Positions 1 through 7,840 of a stretch of 64,000 nucleotides of DNA are shown here, one piece after another (position 1 is the first letter of the stretch; every line of letters starts with the position of its first letter). The notes below the pieces were generated by a model. It was given only the letters and a program-made list of their open reading frames with translations, was not told where the DNA came from and made no database searches. Position numbers and translations under genes: made by a program. This DNA comes from Egaibacter danicus (lineage in GTDB: Bacteria > Pseudomonadota > Gammaproteobacteria > Burkholderiales > Burkholderiaceae_C): NCBI GenBank assembly GCA_016707075.1, contig JADJII010000007.1, positions 124,001 to 188,000 of the forward strand, given 5' to 3'.

Positions 1-913
1 ACGCCACCGGCACGGCTGCCACCAGATACCAGTCAAAAGCCCCCGGCATGTATTTCTGGAAAATGCCCTGCACCACGTAGGTGGCGTAGGCGCCAATCAT
101 CATCAGTTCGCCGTGGGCCATGTTGATCACGCCCATCAGCCCGTAGGTAATCGCCAGCCCCAGCGCCACCAGCAGCAGGATGGAGCCCAGACTGATGCCG
201 CTGAACAGCGCTCCAATCTTGTCCCCCCACGCCAGCGATGCTTCGACCGAACGCAGGGCAGACTGCAGGGCAGACTTCACGTCGGGCTGGTCTTCGGTCT
301 TCAACCGCTCCAGCAAGACTGTTTTGGTATTGGTATTGTTGCTTTGTGAAAGCAGTTTGGCGGCCTCCAGCCTCTTGTCTTTATCAGCGCTGTTCAGCAT
401 GATGGCTGCACGCACCAGCTGCAACTGATCCTTGAATTCGGGTTGGGTCTCGGCCGCGAGGGCTTTTTCAATCAGGGGAAGTTTGGTTTCGTCCGTCTCG
501 CTGAGCATGGTCTTGATGGACTCACCACGTACCTTGTCGTCTTTGGAGAACAGCTTCAAGGCGGCCAATGCGGTATCCAACTCCCCCCGCATACGGTTGT
601 TGTTCATCACGTCTTCAGCGGCTTCCGGCACCGCCACTTCCAGACCGGTCACAGGATCGAACCCCCTGTCGTCTTTCATGACGAAAACCTGTTCGCCAGC
701 GGTCTTGACCGCGTCATCCGCGAGCGCCTGCAATAACGCAGCCGTCTTTTCGTCGGCATTGGCCAGAGCCTTGTTCAGCGACTCGATGCGTGCGTCGCCC
801 TCGCCAATGGCAATACCCTTGGCCTCAACCGCCGTCAGCGCGTATGCGCCGGGTGCCATTAGAAGAAGCGCAGCGATAAAGGCCAGCCGGTTGATGGCCT
901 GAATGATTGTCAT
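1..913 (-). CDS. urtB: Urea ABC transporter permease UrtB (3' part cut by window edge)
   Basis: Reading leftward from an ATG at 913, the frame stays open to the window edge, giving about 304 residues. A signal-like N-terminus leads into an Ala/Glu/Lys-rich, probably periplasmic region of about 200 residues. The first membrane segments follow, with LGLAITYGLMGVINMAHGE, the signature of LivH/UrtB-type branched-chain permeases. The long N-terminal extension is characteristic of UrtB rather than LivH. It lies 64 bp downstream of urtA on the same strand, so it is the second gene of a leftward urt operon. UrtB would form the inner-membrane pore of a high-affinity urea importer. Identity is firm; the C-terminal half is outside the window. 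Confidence 0.93.
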   Translation of the reverse strand, partial: MTIIQAINRLAFIAALLLMAPGAYALTAVEAKGIAIGEGDARIESLNKALANADEKTAALLQALADDAVKTAGEQVFVMKDDRGFDPVTGLEVAVPEAAEDVMNNNRMRGELDTALAALKLFSKDDKVRGESIKTMLSETDETKLPLIEKALAAETQPEFKDQLQLVRAAIMLNSADKDKRLEAAKLLSQSNNTNTKTVLLERLKTEDQPDVKSALQSALRSVEASLAWGDKIGALFSGISLGSILLLVALGLAITYGLMGVINMAHGELMMIGAYATYVVQGIFQKYMPGAFDWYLVAAVPVA

Positions 914-977
914 GAATTGCCCGGAGTAGAGGAATGGTGACCACCGGCCACCATCCTCATCGGTTTCTGGGAACTGA

Positions 978-2246
978 TTACTTCTTCGCCGGCTCGTCCG
1001 GCTTGGAAGCATTGCCTTCGATGTACGGGCTCCATGGCTTGGCCTTCACAGGACCAGGCGTCTTCCACACCACATTGAACTGGCCATCAGCCTTGATTTC
1101 GCCAATGAACACCGATTTGTGCAGGTGATGGTTTTTCTCGTCCATCTTGCTCACGATGCCACTTGGTGCCTTGAAGGTCTGGCCGGCCATGGCGGCAATC
1201 ACCTTGTCGGTATCGGTGGACTTGGCTTTTTCAACAGCCTGCTTCCACATGTTGATACCGATGTAGGTAGCTTCCATCGGGTCGTTGGTCAAAGGCTTGT
1301 CCATGTGGCCGGCAATCTTCTTGTCCTTGGCGTAGGCAGACCACTTCTTGATGAACTCGGTATTGGTCGGGTTCTTGATGGACTGGAAGTAGTTCCAGGC
1401 GGCCAGGTGACCCACCAGCGGCTTGGTATCCACACCGCGCAGTTCTTCTTCACCCACGGAGAAGGCGACGACTGGTACGTCTTTGGCTTTCAGGCCGGCG
1501 TTACCCAGCTCTTTGTAGAACGGCACATTGGAGTCACCGTTGATGGTGGACACCACAGCCGTCTTGCCACCGGCGGAGAACTTCTTCACGTCAGCCACGA
1601 TGGTTTGATAGTCGGAGTGACCAAACGGTGTGTATTTTTCGTCGATGTCGGTGTCTTTCACGCCTTTGCTCTTGAGGTAAGCGCGCAGGATCTTGTTGGT
1701 GGTACGGGGATACACGTAGTCGGTACCCAGCAGCACCCAGCGCTTGGCGCCGCCGCCTTCCTTGCTCATCAGGTAGTCCACAGCCGGAATGGCTTGCTGG
1801 TTAGGCGCGGCACCGGTGTAAAACACGTTTTTGGAGAGCTCTTCGCCTTCGTACTGCACGGGGTAGAACAGCAAGCCGTTCATTTCTTCAACAACTGGCA
1901 ATACCGACTTGCGGGACACTGATGTCCAGCAACCGAAGATGACGGAAACCCTGTCTTGTCCCAGCAGTTGCTTGGTTTTTTCAGCAAACAGGGGCCAGTT
2001 GGAAGCCGGGTCAACGATCACGGGCTCCAGCTTCTTGCCCATCACGCCACCCTTGGCGTTGATCTCGTCAATGGCCATCAACACGGTGTCTTTCAACACG
2101 GTTTCTGAAATGGCCATGGTGCCCGAGAGGCTGTGCAAAATGCCAACCTTGATGGTGCCACCTGACTGGGCATGGGCTGGCAGGGCAGAGATGCCCGCCA
2201 GAGCGACGGCAGCGGAAAGCGCCTTGAGGGTAAAACGACGTTGCAT
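978..2246 (-). CDS. urtA: Urea ABC transporter substrate-binding protein UrtA
   Basis: A periplasmic solute-binding protein of about 422 residues. A cleavable signal peptide (MQRRFTLKALSAAVAL, cleavage after AHA near residue 26) precedes a Peripla_BP_5/FmdD-type fold beginning GTIKVGILHSLSGTMA. FGCWTSVSRKSVLPVVE and LFYPVQYEGEE are typical of urea/short-chain amide binders. I chose the ATG at 2246, ten codons inside the longest frame, because GGAGAAG lies eight bases upstream and the signal peptide then starts correctly. It heads the leftward urt operon (urtB next). Captured urea would be delivered to the urease encoded at 11.5-16.5 kb. Confidence 0.95.
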   Translation of the reverse strand: MQRRFTLKALSAAVALAGISALPAHAQSGGTIKVGILHSLSGTMAISETVLKDTVLMAIDEINAKGGVMGKKLEPVIVDPASNWPLFAEKTKQLLGQDRVSVIFGCWTSVSRKSVLPVVEEMNGLLFYPVQYEGEELSKNVFYTGAAPNQQAIPAVDYLMSKEGGGAKRWVLLGTDYVYPRTTNKILRAYLKSKGVKDTDIDEKYTPFGHSDYQTIVADVKKFSAGGKTAVVSTINGDSNVPFYKELGNAGLKAKDVPVVAFSVGEEELRGVDTKPLVGHLAAWNYFQSIKNPTNTEFIKKWSAYAKDKKIAGHMDKPLTNDPMEATYIGINMWKQAVEKAKSTDTDKVIAAMAGQTFKAPSGIVSKMDEKNHHLHKSVFIGEIKADGQFNVVWKTPGPVKAKPWSPYIEGNASKPDEPAKK

Positions 2247-2401
2247 GAGTGCTTCTCCGGTTAGTGAAAAATTCATCTCGCCACGTACAACTGCCCTGCA
2301 AGACAGCTATTGCGCGACGATGGGTTCACTGTAGGGAAGCAGGTGCAAACTGCAAATACGCCGGGTGGCGTACATCGGCACCCAGGTAATACAGCATGCA
2401 T

Positions 2402-2415
2402 TTGACATGGCTCAA
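2402..2415. promoter_or_regulatory. Possible FNR/DNR-type box upstream of the hemerythrin gene
   Basis: TTGACATGGCTCAA is an inverted pair TTGA-N6-TCAA. It resembles the FNR/DNR half-site arrangement (TTGAT-N4-ATCAA) with one mismatch in each half. It sits about 60 bp before the hemerythrin start codon. Hemerythrin-domain proteins are often under oxygen or NO control, which makes the site plausible, but single short matches occur by chance. Confidence 0.25.
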
Positions 2416-2474
2416 ATCGGTAGGAACGAATGTTCTGACAATTCGAGACATCAACCCCTGTCCTGGAGATTCCC

Positions 2475-2987
2475 ATGAAAGCCAGCCCTGAGCCTGTCAG
2501 CTTTGAAGCACTGGATGACTGCCATCAGCAGATACATGCGCACCTGGCCGAGTTGGCCAAACTGGCAAAGCACATCGAAGCAACCGGGGTGGACGCAGCG
2601 GCACAGCATCAGGCGGCGGCTATCGAAACATTCTTCTCCGGTACATCGCGTGCGCATCATGCCGAGGAGGAGAAAAACGTGTTTCCGCCGCTGCTGCAAA
2701 GTGGCAACGCCGAACTGGTAGCAGCCGTGCGCACTTTGCAGCAGGACCACGGCTGGATCGAAGAAAACTGGATTGAGATTGCACCACGGCTGCGGGCCAT
2801 GGCGACGGGCAGCAACTGGGTCGACCCCGCCGAGTTTCAGCAATATGTGGAGGTATTTGTGGCGCTTTGCAACGGCCACATCGCGCTGGAAGAGACGCTG
2901 ATTTACCCCGAGTCCAAAGCACGCTGGGCGCAAGCGGTAGCCAACCGGGTGGCGCAAAAGCCGCTACAGGATCGAATGAATTCGTGA
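2475..2987 (+). CDS. Hemerythrin HHE cation-binding domain protein
   Basis: A soluble 170-residue all-helical protein. It carries the spaced His/Glu residues of the hemerythrin fold: H17 and H21 in the first helix, a HHAEEEKNVFP helix near residue 61, QQDHGWIEE near 92, and GHIALEETLIYPE near 134. Such proteins bind a non-haem di-iron centre and act in oxygen, NO or iron handling; the substrate cannot be told here. An ATG with CTGGAGATTCCC upstream makes the start secure. The gene diverges from urtA and appears monocistronic. A weak FNR-like box lies upstream. Confidence 0.85.
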   Translation: MKASPEPVSFEALDDCHQQIHAHLAELAKLAKHIEATGVDAAAQHQAAAIETFFSGTSRAHHAEEEKNVFPPLLQSGNAELVAAVRTLQQDHGWIEENWIEIAPRLRAMATGSNWVDPAEFQQYVEVFVALCNGHIALEETLIYPESKARWAQAVANRVAQKPLQDRMNS

Positions 2988-3007
2988 GTTCGCTACGACC
3001 ATCATTC

Positions 3008-3060
3008 AGCTATCATGTTTGTAGCTGTCTGCGCATATCCAACAAGGGCCAGAGGGGGGT
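3008..3060 (+). repeat. Comamonadaceae-type dispersed repeat, copy 1
   Basis: AGCTATC-N5-TGTAGCTG followed by TGCGCA and AAGGGCCAGAGG. The same order of words (GCTATCAAA, TAGCTG, TTGCGC, a G-rich end) recurs elsewhere in the window. It lies just behind the hemerythrin gene and could act as a transcript end, but no T-run is present. Confidence 0.5.
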
Positions 3061-3270
3061 TTAGCGCTTGGGAGAACCCACCGACCCCCGCCGCGACTGG
3101 GACTGATTGCCACCACCCACATGCGCCTCGCGATCGCTGCGGCTGTCAGGCGTACGCTTGCCCTGATTCAACTGCGTAACCTCTTGCTCCCCCAGCTTGT
3201 TGGTGTCGTTCTGGACCTTACCGGTATGAGGAGTCTGTTTGTCTCGCGGGTTTTTCTTGGTCGTCATCAT
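3061..3270 (-). CDS. Small hydrophilic protein of unknown function
   Basis: An Asn/Gln/Lys/Arg/Gly-rich protein of about 69 residues (MTTKKNPRDKQTPHTGKV..., ending SRRGSVGSPKR). It has no hydrophobic core, so it is probably intrinsically disordered. I chose the start in the ATGATG pair at 3270/3267 because AAGGA lies upstream and the longer frame reads through non-conserved sequence. It is convergent with the hemerythrin gene. Similar short charged proteins are scattered in Burkholderiales, but I recognise no family. It may be a real stress-related small protein; confidence is moderate. Confidence 0.45.
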   Translation of the reverse strand: MMTTKKNPRDKQTPHTGKVQNDTNKLGEQEVTQLNQGKRTPDSRSDREAHVGGGNQSQSRRGSVGSPKR

Positions 3271-3537
3271 GATTTCCTTGAAGCAGATAGGCAGAAACGT
3301 TTTCAGCGGCCTTCTGAACAATACAGGAAGTGAAGCCCGGCTGCAAACGTAAACCTCATTCCCCAACATAGACACATGCACATACGGACGGGTCGCCAAC
3401 CCTACATGCCAGCCGGGCATCACAAGATCAATCGACCCACTTCACTGACAGGTACTGCCGCAGCCCGGAAGTCTGCTAAAGACGCGTTACTGACTTTCAC
3501 CCCGTCCCAAAGCGGTCATTGACGTTTGAGTTGGCCC

Positions 3538-4175
3538 TCACGACCAACCGTTCGCGTGAAGGTCCTGAGCGCGAAAGCGCTTACGCGCAGGTGTGAACTC
3601 ATCGTGGCGCTCGTTCAGGAAGGCGCCGACGACTCGGAGCTTGGTGAGATAAGGAGCCTTGCGACCGCGATTCCCAGCGGGCGAATTGGTTCGCTCCCAG
3701 CGACCGTTGATGATCTCAGGCTGGTCATTGTGCGGATTTTCCCATTGACCAGTGCATTTGGCGCAGAGATGGCTTTCGAACTCGGTGAGCCAGATCTTGG
3801 CCGTTGGCGAGTACAGCGACTCTTTGGCAAAGACCGGATCGACAGAGGGCTCGTGTGTCTGGGCCCAGGACAGGAGGGCTGGCGCCAAATGACGAACGCA
3901 GGCCTCGTTTGCGGCCAAGCCCGAGTGCGGTGATTGAAAGTACGCTCCGCGATAGCCATGCTCAGAGTTGAAGAAAAGATCGAATGCACTTTGGGAAGAG
4001 CCACGTTGAAGACAACTCTGGAAAAGCCAGCCATGTCATCGCAAGGGGGACGGTGACAACAGAGAATCTCCATTTGGCTGGCGACCAAGCGAAGAATGTT
4101 CGCGAACGCTGGCGCTCGGGCCAGAGCCTCGCGTCGCTCACTCGATAGTGCTGAACTGAAATGCCAGGCAGCCAT
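3538..4175 (-). pseudogene. Cassette-like ORF, apparently frameshifted, unknown function
   Basis: An ATG at 4175 sits 15-20 bp after the attC-like element, where a cassette gene normally starts, and reads MAAWHFSSALSSERREAL. Codon-like sequence then continues in another frame: SAFDLFFNSEHGYRGAYFQ, SGLAANEACVRHLAPALL, then HLCAKCTGQWENPHND, ending ARKRFRAQDLHANGWS at 3538. No start codon opens that second frame before a TTG at 3918, so one indel near 3920-4035 would be needed to join the parts. The C-terminal half contains a CxxC pair. Base composition is less GC-rich than the flanks. Function unknown; the reconstruction is inference. Confidence 0.35.
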
Positions 4176-4189
4176 GCGGTCTTCGTGAG

Positions 4190-4250
4190 GGCTAACGTTG
4201 GCGCTGTCCGGCGGGCAGCATGCGCCGCGAAGCGGCAACCTGATGTTGGC
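4190..4250 (-). repeat. attC-like recombination site (integron cassette end)
   Basis: Read on the minus strand this segment starts GCCAAC, contains the perfect stem GCCGC-TTC-GCGGC typical of attC centres, a second imperfect palindrome (GCTGCCCGCCGGACAGC), and ends AACGTTAGCC. The ends are near-complementary, and the stop codon of the upstream gene lies inside the GTTAGCC end, as in integron cassettes. The R and L boxes fit the consensus only partly. No integrase gene is in the window. Confidence 0.45.
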
Positions 4251-4689
4251 TGTCCGTGCCGAGCAACCTGTTAACTGGTAATTCCACTTCCCAACTCCGC
4301 GCAACGCACTCGAACATTTCGTCTCTGAAATAGAAGAGATAGTGTTCCATGCTCTCCACGCCCGTCTTTGGTTGGACGACAGACCAGTCGTTCGGGGCAA
4401 GAAGAAGATCAGAGTCTCCGGTGAGTTGATAGAACTCGCCCCACTTAGGCGCGAGCTTGCTAAAGCGACACTTGCCCATGTACCAGCCCTCATCATTTGT
4501 CGAGCCAATGCGATAGCGTTGGCATGACTTGAAGCGAATTGTGGCTTTCGGGCCTTCAGTGAACTCAGGGAACTGGAACGCGTTCACAAAGAAGGTGACA
4601 ACGACATTCCCATCAACAACCGTAACCTGGGGTTCAGGTGAATTTGGATCGGCATTCCAGCCGTGGTTGAGTTGAACGAAAGTCGTCAC
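4192..4689 (-). CDS. Conserved-looking hypothetical protein in an integron-cassette-like unit
   Basis: 165 residues from a GTG at 4689, with an in-frame stop just upstream. Aromatic-rich and soluble-looking: FVQLNHGWNADPNSPEPQV, FFVNAFQFPEF, GSTNDEGWYMGKCRFSKLA, then HYLFYFRDEMFECVA. The N-terminal 135 residues look like a compact domain. The last 30 residues run into the attC-like element and are probably a read-in tail. GTTAAC lies a few bases upstream of the start, close to where a cassette boundary would fall, and no Shine-Dalgarno is visible. GC content is lower than in neighbours, suggesting transfer. Function unknown. Confidence 0.6.
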   Translation of the reverse strand: MTTFVQLNHGWNADPNSPEPQVTVVDGNVVVTFFVNAFQFPEFTEGPKATIRFKSCQRYRIGSTNDEGWYMGKCRFSKLAPKWGEFYQLTGDSDLLLAPNDWSVVQPKTGVESMEHYLFYFRDEMFECVARSWEVELPVNRLLGTDSQHQVAASRRMLPAGQRQR

Positions 4690-4707
4690 TGCAAGTTAAC
4701 TTTGATA

Positions 4708-4755
4708 TATCCCGCAAAAATGCGGGATAACATGGCTTGCTACGGGATAACGTGG
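4708..4755. repeat. Perfect palindrome plus direct repeat upstream of the cassette-like genes
   Basis: TATCCCGCA-AAAA-TGCGGGATA (4708-4729) is a perfect hairpin. Its right arm continues as GCGGGATAACATGG, repeated 20 bp further on as ACGGGATAACGTGG. The arrangement looks like a recombinase or regulator binding array rather than a terminator. It lies in a 289-bp AT-richer gap with no gene. Confidence 0.5.
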
Positions 4756-4920
4756 CAATAAATTACTGAAATTTCTCATACGTTTCAAACACTTACCGGT
4801 ATCGGCTGATCAACTGTACAGGTATAGTGAAATCGACAAAGTCGTTGTCGTATCCATGCCACCAAACAACCTCTTCCGAGGACCGCTTTCGCCCACAAAG
4901 TTACCGTTCGAGCTCAATCA

Positions 4921-4970
4921 CTATCAAATAGATAGCTACCTACGCATATTCCACAAGGGTTTTAGGCCAA
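4921..4970 (+). repeat. Comamonadaceae-type dispersed repeat, copy 2
   Basis: CTATCAAATAGATAGCTACC followed by TACGCATATTCCACAAGGG and TTTTAGGCC. It matches copy 1 in order and spacing of words and lies between the cassette-like patch and the RNB gene. Confidence 0.55.
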
Positions 4971-4978
4971 TATCAAGC

Positions 4979-6451
4979 CTAATTTACCGTCACAAAGTCA
5001 ATAAACCCGCGGTCAACATTGGTTGACACCAGTTCCACGCGCACCTTGTCTCCCAGCCGCATACCCATGGCCCCGCGCACGACCTTGCCCTCGGCAGGCG
5101 GTGCCAACAATCGCACCCACACACCTTCAGTGGTGACACCGGTCACGAGGGCGTCAAATTGCTGGCCAACGCGGGATTCCAGCAGCAGCGCAGCTTCAGA
5201 TTTGCGCATGCGTCGCTCCAATTTTTGAGCCGCGTCTTCCTGCTGGGTGCAGTGCTGGGCCAGTTCACCGAGTTCGGTGTTGGAATACGGCGGCGACTGT
5301 TTGGCCAGCGCGGCCTTGACCATCCGCAGCGTGATCAGGTCGGGGTACCGGCGGTTGGGCGCGGTGGAGTGGGTGTAGTCACGCACGGCCAGCCCGAAGT
5401 GGCCAATGGGCTCACCCCCCGGCGTTTCAACGACGTACTCGCCGCGGCCCATCAGCTTGACGATGATCAGCGACAGGTCGGGAAAGCGCAGCGGGTCGGC
5501 CTTGTGGCGTTTGGCCAGAAAGGCTTCCAGCGCCTTGCCGTCAGGCTCGTTCGGCAGCTCCTCTCCGTATTCCTTGGCTACGCCCACGATGCGAAGCCAG
5601 CGCTCGGGCGAACGCACCACGCGCCGCAGTGATGCGCTGTGTTGCGATGCCAGAAAACGCGCACTGCAGCCGTTGGTGGCGATCATCACTTCTTCAATCA
5701 GCTGGCGCGCACGGTTTTGCTCCTGCTGGCGAATGTCGATGACCTGTTCGCCCTCAAACACCGCACGGGGCTGGAAGGTTTCCAGCTCCAGCGAACCTTC
5801 CTGGTGACGGCGCACGCGCAGCTGCTGGGCCAGTGCATCCTGCGTGCGCAACTGGGCCTCCATGCCAGCCACGGTCGCTGCGGCAGCGGGCAAATCACCC
5901 TGCCCTTCTATCCAGGCACTGACGGCGTCGTAAGCCAGCTTGGCCTTGTTGCGCACGCGCGCCCGGTACACCGTAGAGCCCGCCAGCGAGGCATCGGCGT
6001 TGAAGATCATTTCCGTCACCACCGCCAGCCGGTCTTCATGCGGATTGAGTGAGGTGAGGTCGGTGGACAGGCGCTCGGGCAGCATCGGGAAGATACGTGC
6101 CGACGTGTAGACGGACGTGGTGTTGATGCGGGCATGCTCGTCAATGGGTGTGCCCTTTTTGACCAGCGCGTCCACGTCGGCTATGGCCACCAGCATGCGC
6201 ACCTTGCCCTGCTCCAGCACCTCGCATACCGTGAGCTGGTCCAGATCGAGCGAATCGTCGTTGTCGATGGAGCACCACAACAGCGCAGTCAGGTCCCGAA
6301 TGGTGGAGCCAGTTTCATGGCCGGGGCCGGTGATGGTGGCGAGCTGGCGTTCAACCTGTTTTGAAAATTCGGGCTCCAGTCCGCGTTCGGACATGGCGCT
6401 GATGGCCAGGTGGACAAGATCGGAGGCCTGGTGACGGTGATGGGTGTGCAT
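4979..6451 (-). CDS. RNB-domain 3'-5' exoribonuclease (RNase II/R family)
   Basis: 490 residues from the ATG at 6451 (MHTHHRHQ). The RNB catalytic domain fills most of it. SIDNDDSLDLDQ is the metal-binding acidic cluster, and IADVDALV, YTSARIFPMLPE, RYPDLITLR and YTHSTAPNRRYPDL are hallmark motifs. An S1-like segment (VTGVTTEGVWVRLLAPP) ends the protein. It is shorter than RNase R (about 800 aa) and lacks the N-terminal cold-shock and HTH domains, so it belongs to the compact RNB proteins of Betaproteobacteria. It would degrade single-stranded RNA in the cytoplasm. Upstream, 35 bp away, is the VF530-type gene, probably co-transcribed. Confidence 0.9.
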   Translation of the reverse strand: MHTHHRHQASDLVHLAISAMSERGLEPEFSKQVERQLATITGPGHETGSTIRDLTALLWCSIDNDDSLDLDQLTVCEVLEQGKVRMLVAIADVDALVKKGTPIDEHARINTTSVYTSARIFPMLPERLSTDLTSLNPHEDRLAVVTEMIFNADASLAGSTVYRARVRNKAKLAYDAVSAWIEGQGDLPAAAATVAGMEAQLRTQDALAQQLRVRRHQEGSLELETFQPRAVFEGEQVIDIRQQEQNRARQLIEEVMIATNGCSARFLASQHSASLRRVVRSPERWLRIVGVAKEYGEELPNEPDGKALEAFLAKRHKADPLRFPDLSLIIVKLMGRGEYVVETPGGEPIGHFGLAVRDYTHSTAPNRRYPDLITLRMVKAALAKQSPPYSNTELGELAQHCTQQEDAAQKLERRMRKSEAALLLESRVGQQFDALVTGVTTEGVWVRLLAPPAEGKVVRGAMGMRLGDKVRVELVSTNVDRGFIDFVTVN

Positions 6452-6486
6452 AAGGCAATATACATCCGCCTGCTGGTGCGCTTTGG

Positions 6487-6774
6487 CTACGGCGGAGATG
6501 GCGGGCGGCGGCTTTCTGCCCGGCGGGTTTCGCGCAGCATGAAGAGGTAGAGTCCCTCCACTTTCTCGCGCGCCCACGGCGTCTTGCGCAGGAACTTCAG
6601 GCTGGACGCGATGCTGGGGTCGCTGGTGAAGCAGCGCACCGGTATGCGCTCGCCCAAACCAGGCCAGCCGTAGTGCGCCACGAGTTGCGTCACGATGGCT
6701 TCCAGCGTGAGGCCATGCAGTGGGTTACGAGGCTGGGACGGTGGCTGGTGCGGTGGCGTGAGTGGCTCTTGCAT
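6487..6774 (-). CDS. VF530 family small DNA-binding-like protein (DUF2132)
   Basis: About 95 residues. After a Pro-rich lead the core reads NPLHGLTLEAIVTQLVAHYGW, then IPVRCFTSDPSIASSLKFLRKTPWAR and VEGLYLF, the signature of the VF530/DUF2132 family of small alpha-helical proteins. Some annotations call these DNA-binding; the true role is not established. I chose the ATG at 6774 because the longer frame overlaps the neighbouring gene's stop. It sits between the response regulator and the RNB ribonuclease on the same strand. Confidence 0.85.
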   Translation of the reverse strand: MQEPLTPPHQPPSQPRNPLHGLTLEAIVTQLVAHYGWPGLGERIPVRCFTSDPSIASSLKFLRKTPWAREKVEGLYLFMLRETRRAESRRPPSPP

Positions 6775-6790
6775 GGCCCGATTTTGCCAC

Positions 6791-7840
6791 TCAGCCTTCA
6801 AACTGCAGATGCAGTTGCCTGATGCGGCTCATCGCCATGCCGGCAGCTGCGGTGCGTGTCTCGACCCCCAGCTTCACGTACACCCGCTCCAGATGTTTCT
6901 TGGCCGTGGCGGGGCTGCTACCCAATATCTCGCCAATGTCGCGGTTGGTTTTGCCTTTAACCACCCAGTACAGCACTTCGGCTTCACGCGTGGTGAGCTT
7001 GAATGACAGGCTCATCGCTTCAATCACGGCGGTGTCGGACACCTCGCGCATGATGATGAGCCAGTCACCGCCCTCCCCGCCGGTGCCATCGCTGTCCCCC
7101 GTCTGCTGGTGCAGGCGGAAACTCAGGCGCTTGGCACCTTTCTCAATACTCAGGCGGGGCGGCTCAATCTGTGCCCGGGCTTGCGCTTCGGCCTGCGTGA
7201 TGTTTCGGCGCAGCCAGTCCACCACAGCTTGCGGCGCGACGCCCTGCAGGTGAGGCTGGCCGAAATAGTCGCGCAGCAGGTCACGCGCCAGCGCGGTTTG
7301 CCACATCAGCCTTCCATCGCTGGCGCGTACGGTGATGCTGGCGTAGCCAAAGGCATCAAGCGCGTTGCGTGCCTGCCCGGCTTGCCGGGCTTCCTGCCGG
7401 GCGTTGCGCGCACCCTGCAAATGCACATTCATGCGGGCCAGCACTTCCTTGGGCTTGATGGGCTTGGTGACGTAGTCGATGGCGCCAGCTTCCAGCGCCG
7501 CCACCAGGTATTCAGTCTCTGTCAGGCCGGTCATGAAAATGATGGGAATATGTGCCGTCTGCAGGTTGGTTTTGAGGCGGCGTGCCACTTCGAAACCATC
7601 CATGCCTGGCATCATGGCATCGAGCAGCACGATGTCGGGTAGCGCCTGCGCAGCGCGCTGCAAAGCCGCTTCGCCCGAAGTGGCCACCAGCACGGTATAG
7701 CCGGACTCGTCCAGCGCGCCGGGCAGCACGGCCAGGTTGTCGGGGATGTCATCGACTATGAGCACCACATCACTATTGGCGCGGTCAAGAGCTTGGCTCA
7801 AGGCCTGCATGGGTGGCATGTCAGCAGGCTTCGGGTTCAT
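6791..7840 (-). CDS. Response regulator, REC plus LuxR-type HTH
   Basis: About 349 residues. An N-terminal receiver domain (VLIVDDIPDN, phosphoacceptor D74 in VLLDAMMPGMDG, then TKPIKPKEVLARM) is followed by a roughly 120-residue PAS-like middle. The C-terminal LuxR/FixJ HTH reads LTTREAEVLYWVVKGKTNRDI with TAKKHLERVYVKLGVETR. The start is either 7840 or 7819. The first overlaps the histidine-kinase gene by 20 bp and the second abuts its stop; both imply tight coupling. It is the presumed partner of the NCS1-kinase hybrid, and its location between urt and ure suggests control of urea/nitrogen genes (inference). Confidence 0.9.
   Translation of the reverse strand: MNPKPADMPPMQALSQALDRANSDVVLIVDDIPDNLAVLPGALDESGYTVLVATSGEAALQRAAQALPDIVLLDAMMPGMDGFEVARRLKTNLQTAHIPIIFMTGLTETEYLVAALEAGAIDYVTKPIKPKEVLARMNVHLQGARNARQEARQAGQARNALDAFGYASITVRASDGRLMWQTALARDLLRDYFGQPHLQGVAPQAVVDWLRRNITQAEAQARAQIEPPRLSIEKGAKRLSFRLHQQTGDSDGTGGEGGDWLIIMREVSDTAVIEAMSLSFKLTTREAEVLYWVVKGKTNRDIGEILGSSPATAKKHLERVYVKLGVETRTAAAGMAMSRIRQLHLQFEG

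Noticed and set aside
3480..3560. Second attC-like site after the 3538 ORF
   Set aside because: A small hairpin (AGCGC-TTTC-GCGCT) and GTTGG/CCAAC words occur, but no consistent R and L boxes could be placed.
3615..4508. 297-aa open frame on the minus strand
   Set aside because: It overlaps a better coding frame (4192-4689) and its composition (Ser/Arg/Pro-rich, low complexity) looks like a shadow. Only its middle part may begin the frameshifted cassette ORF.
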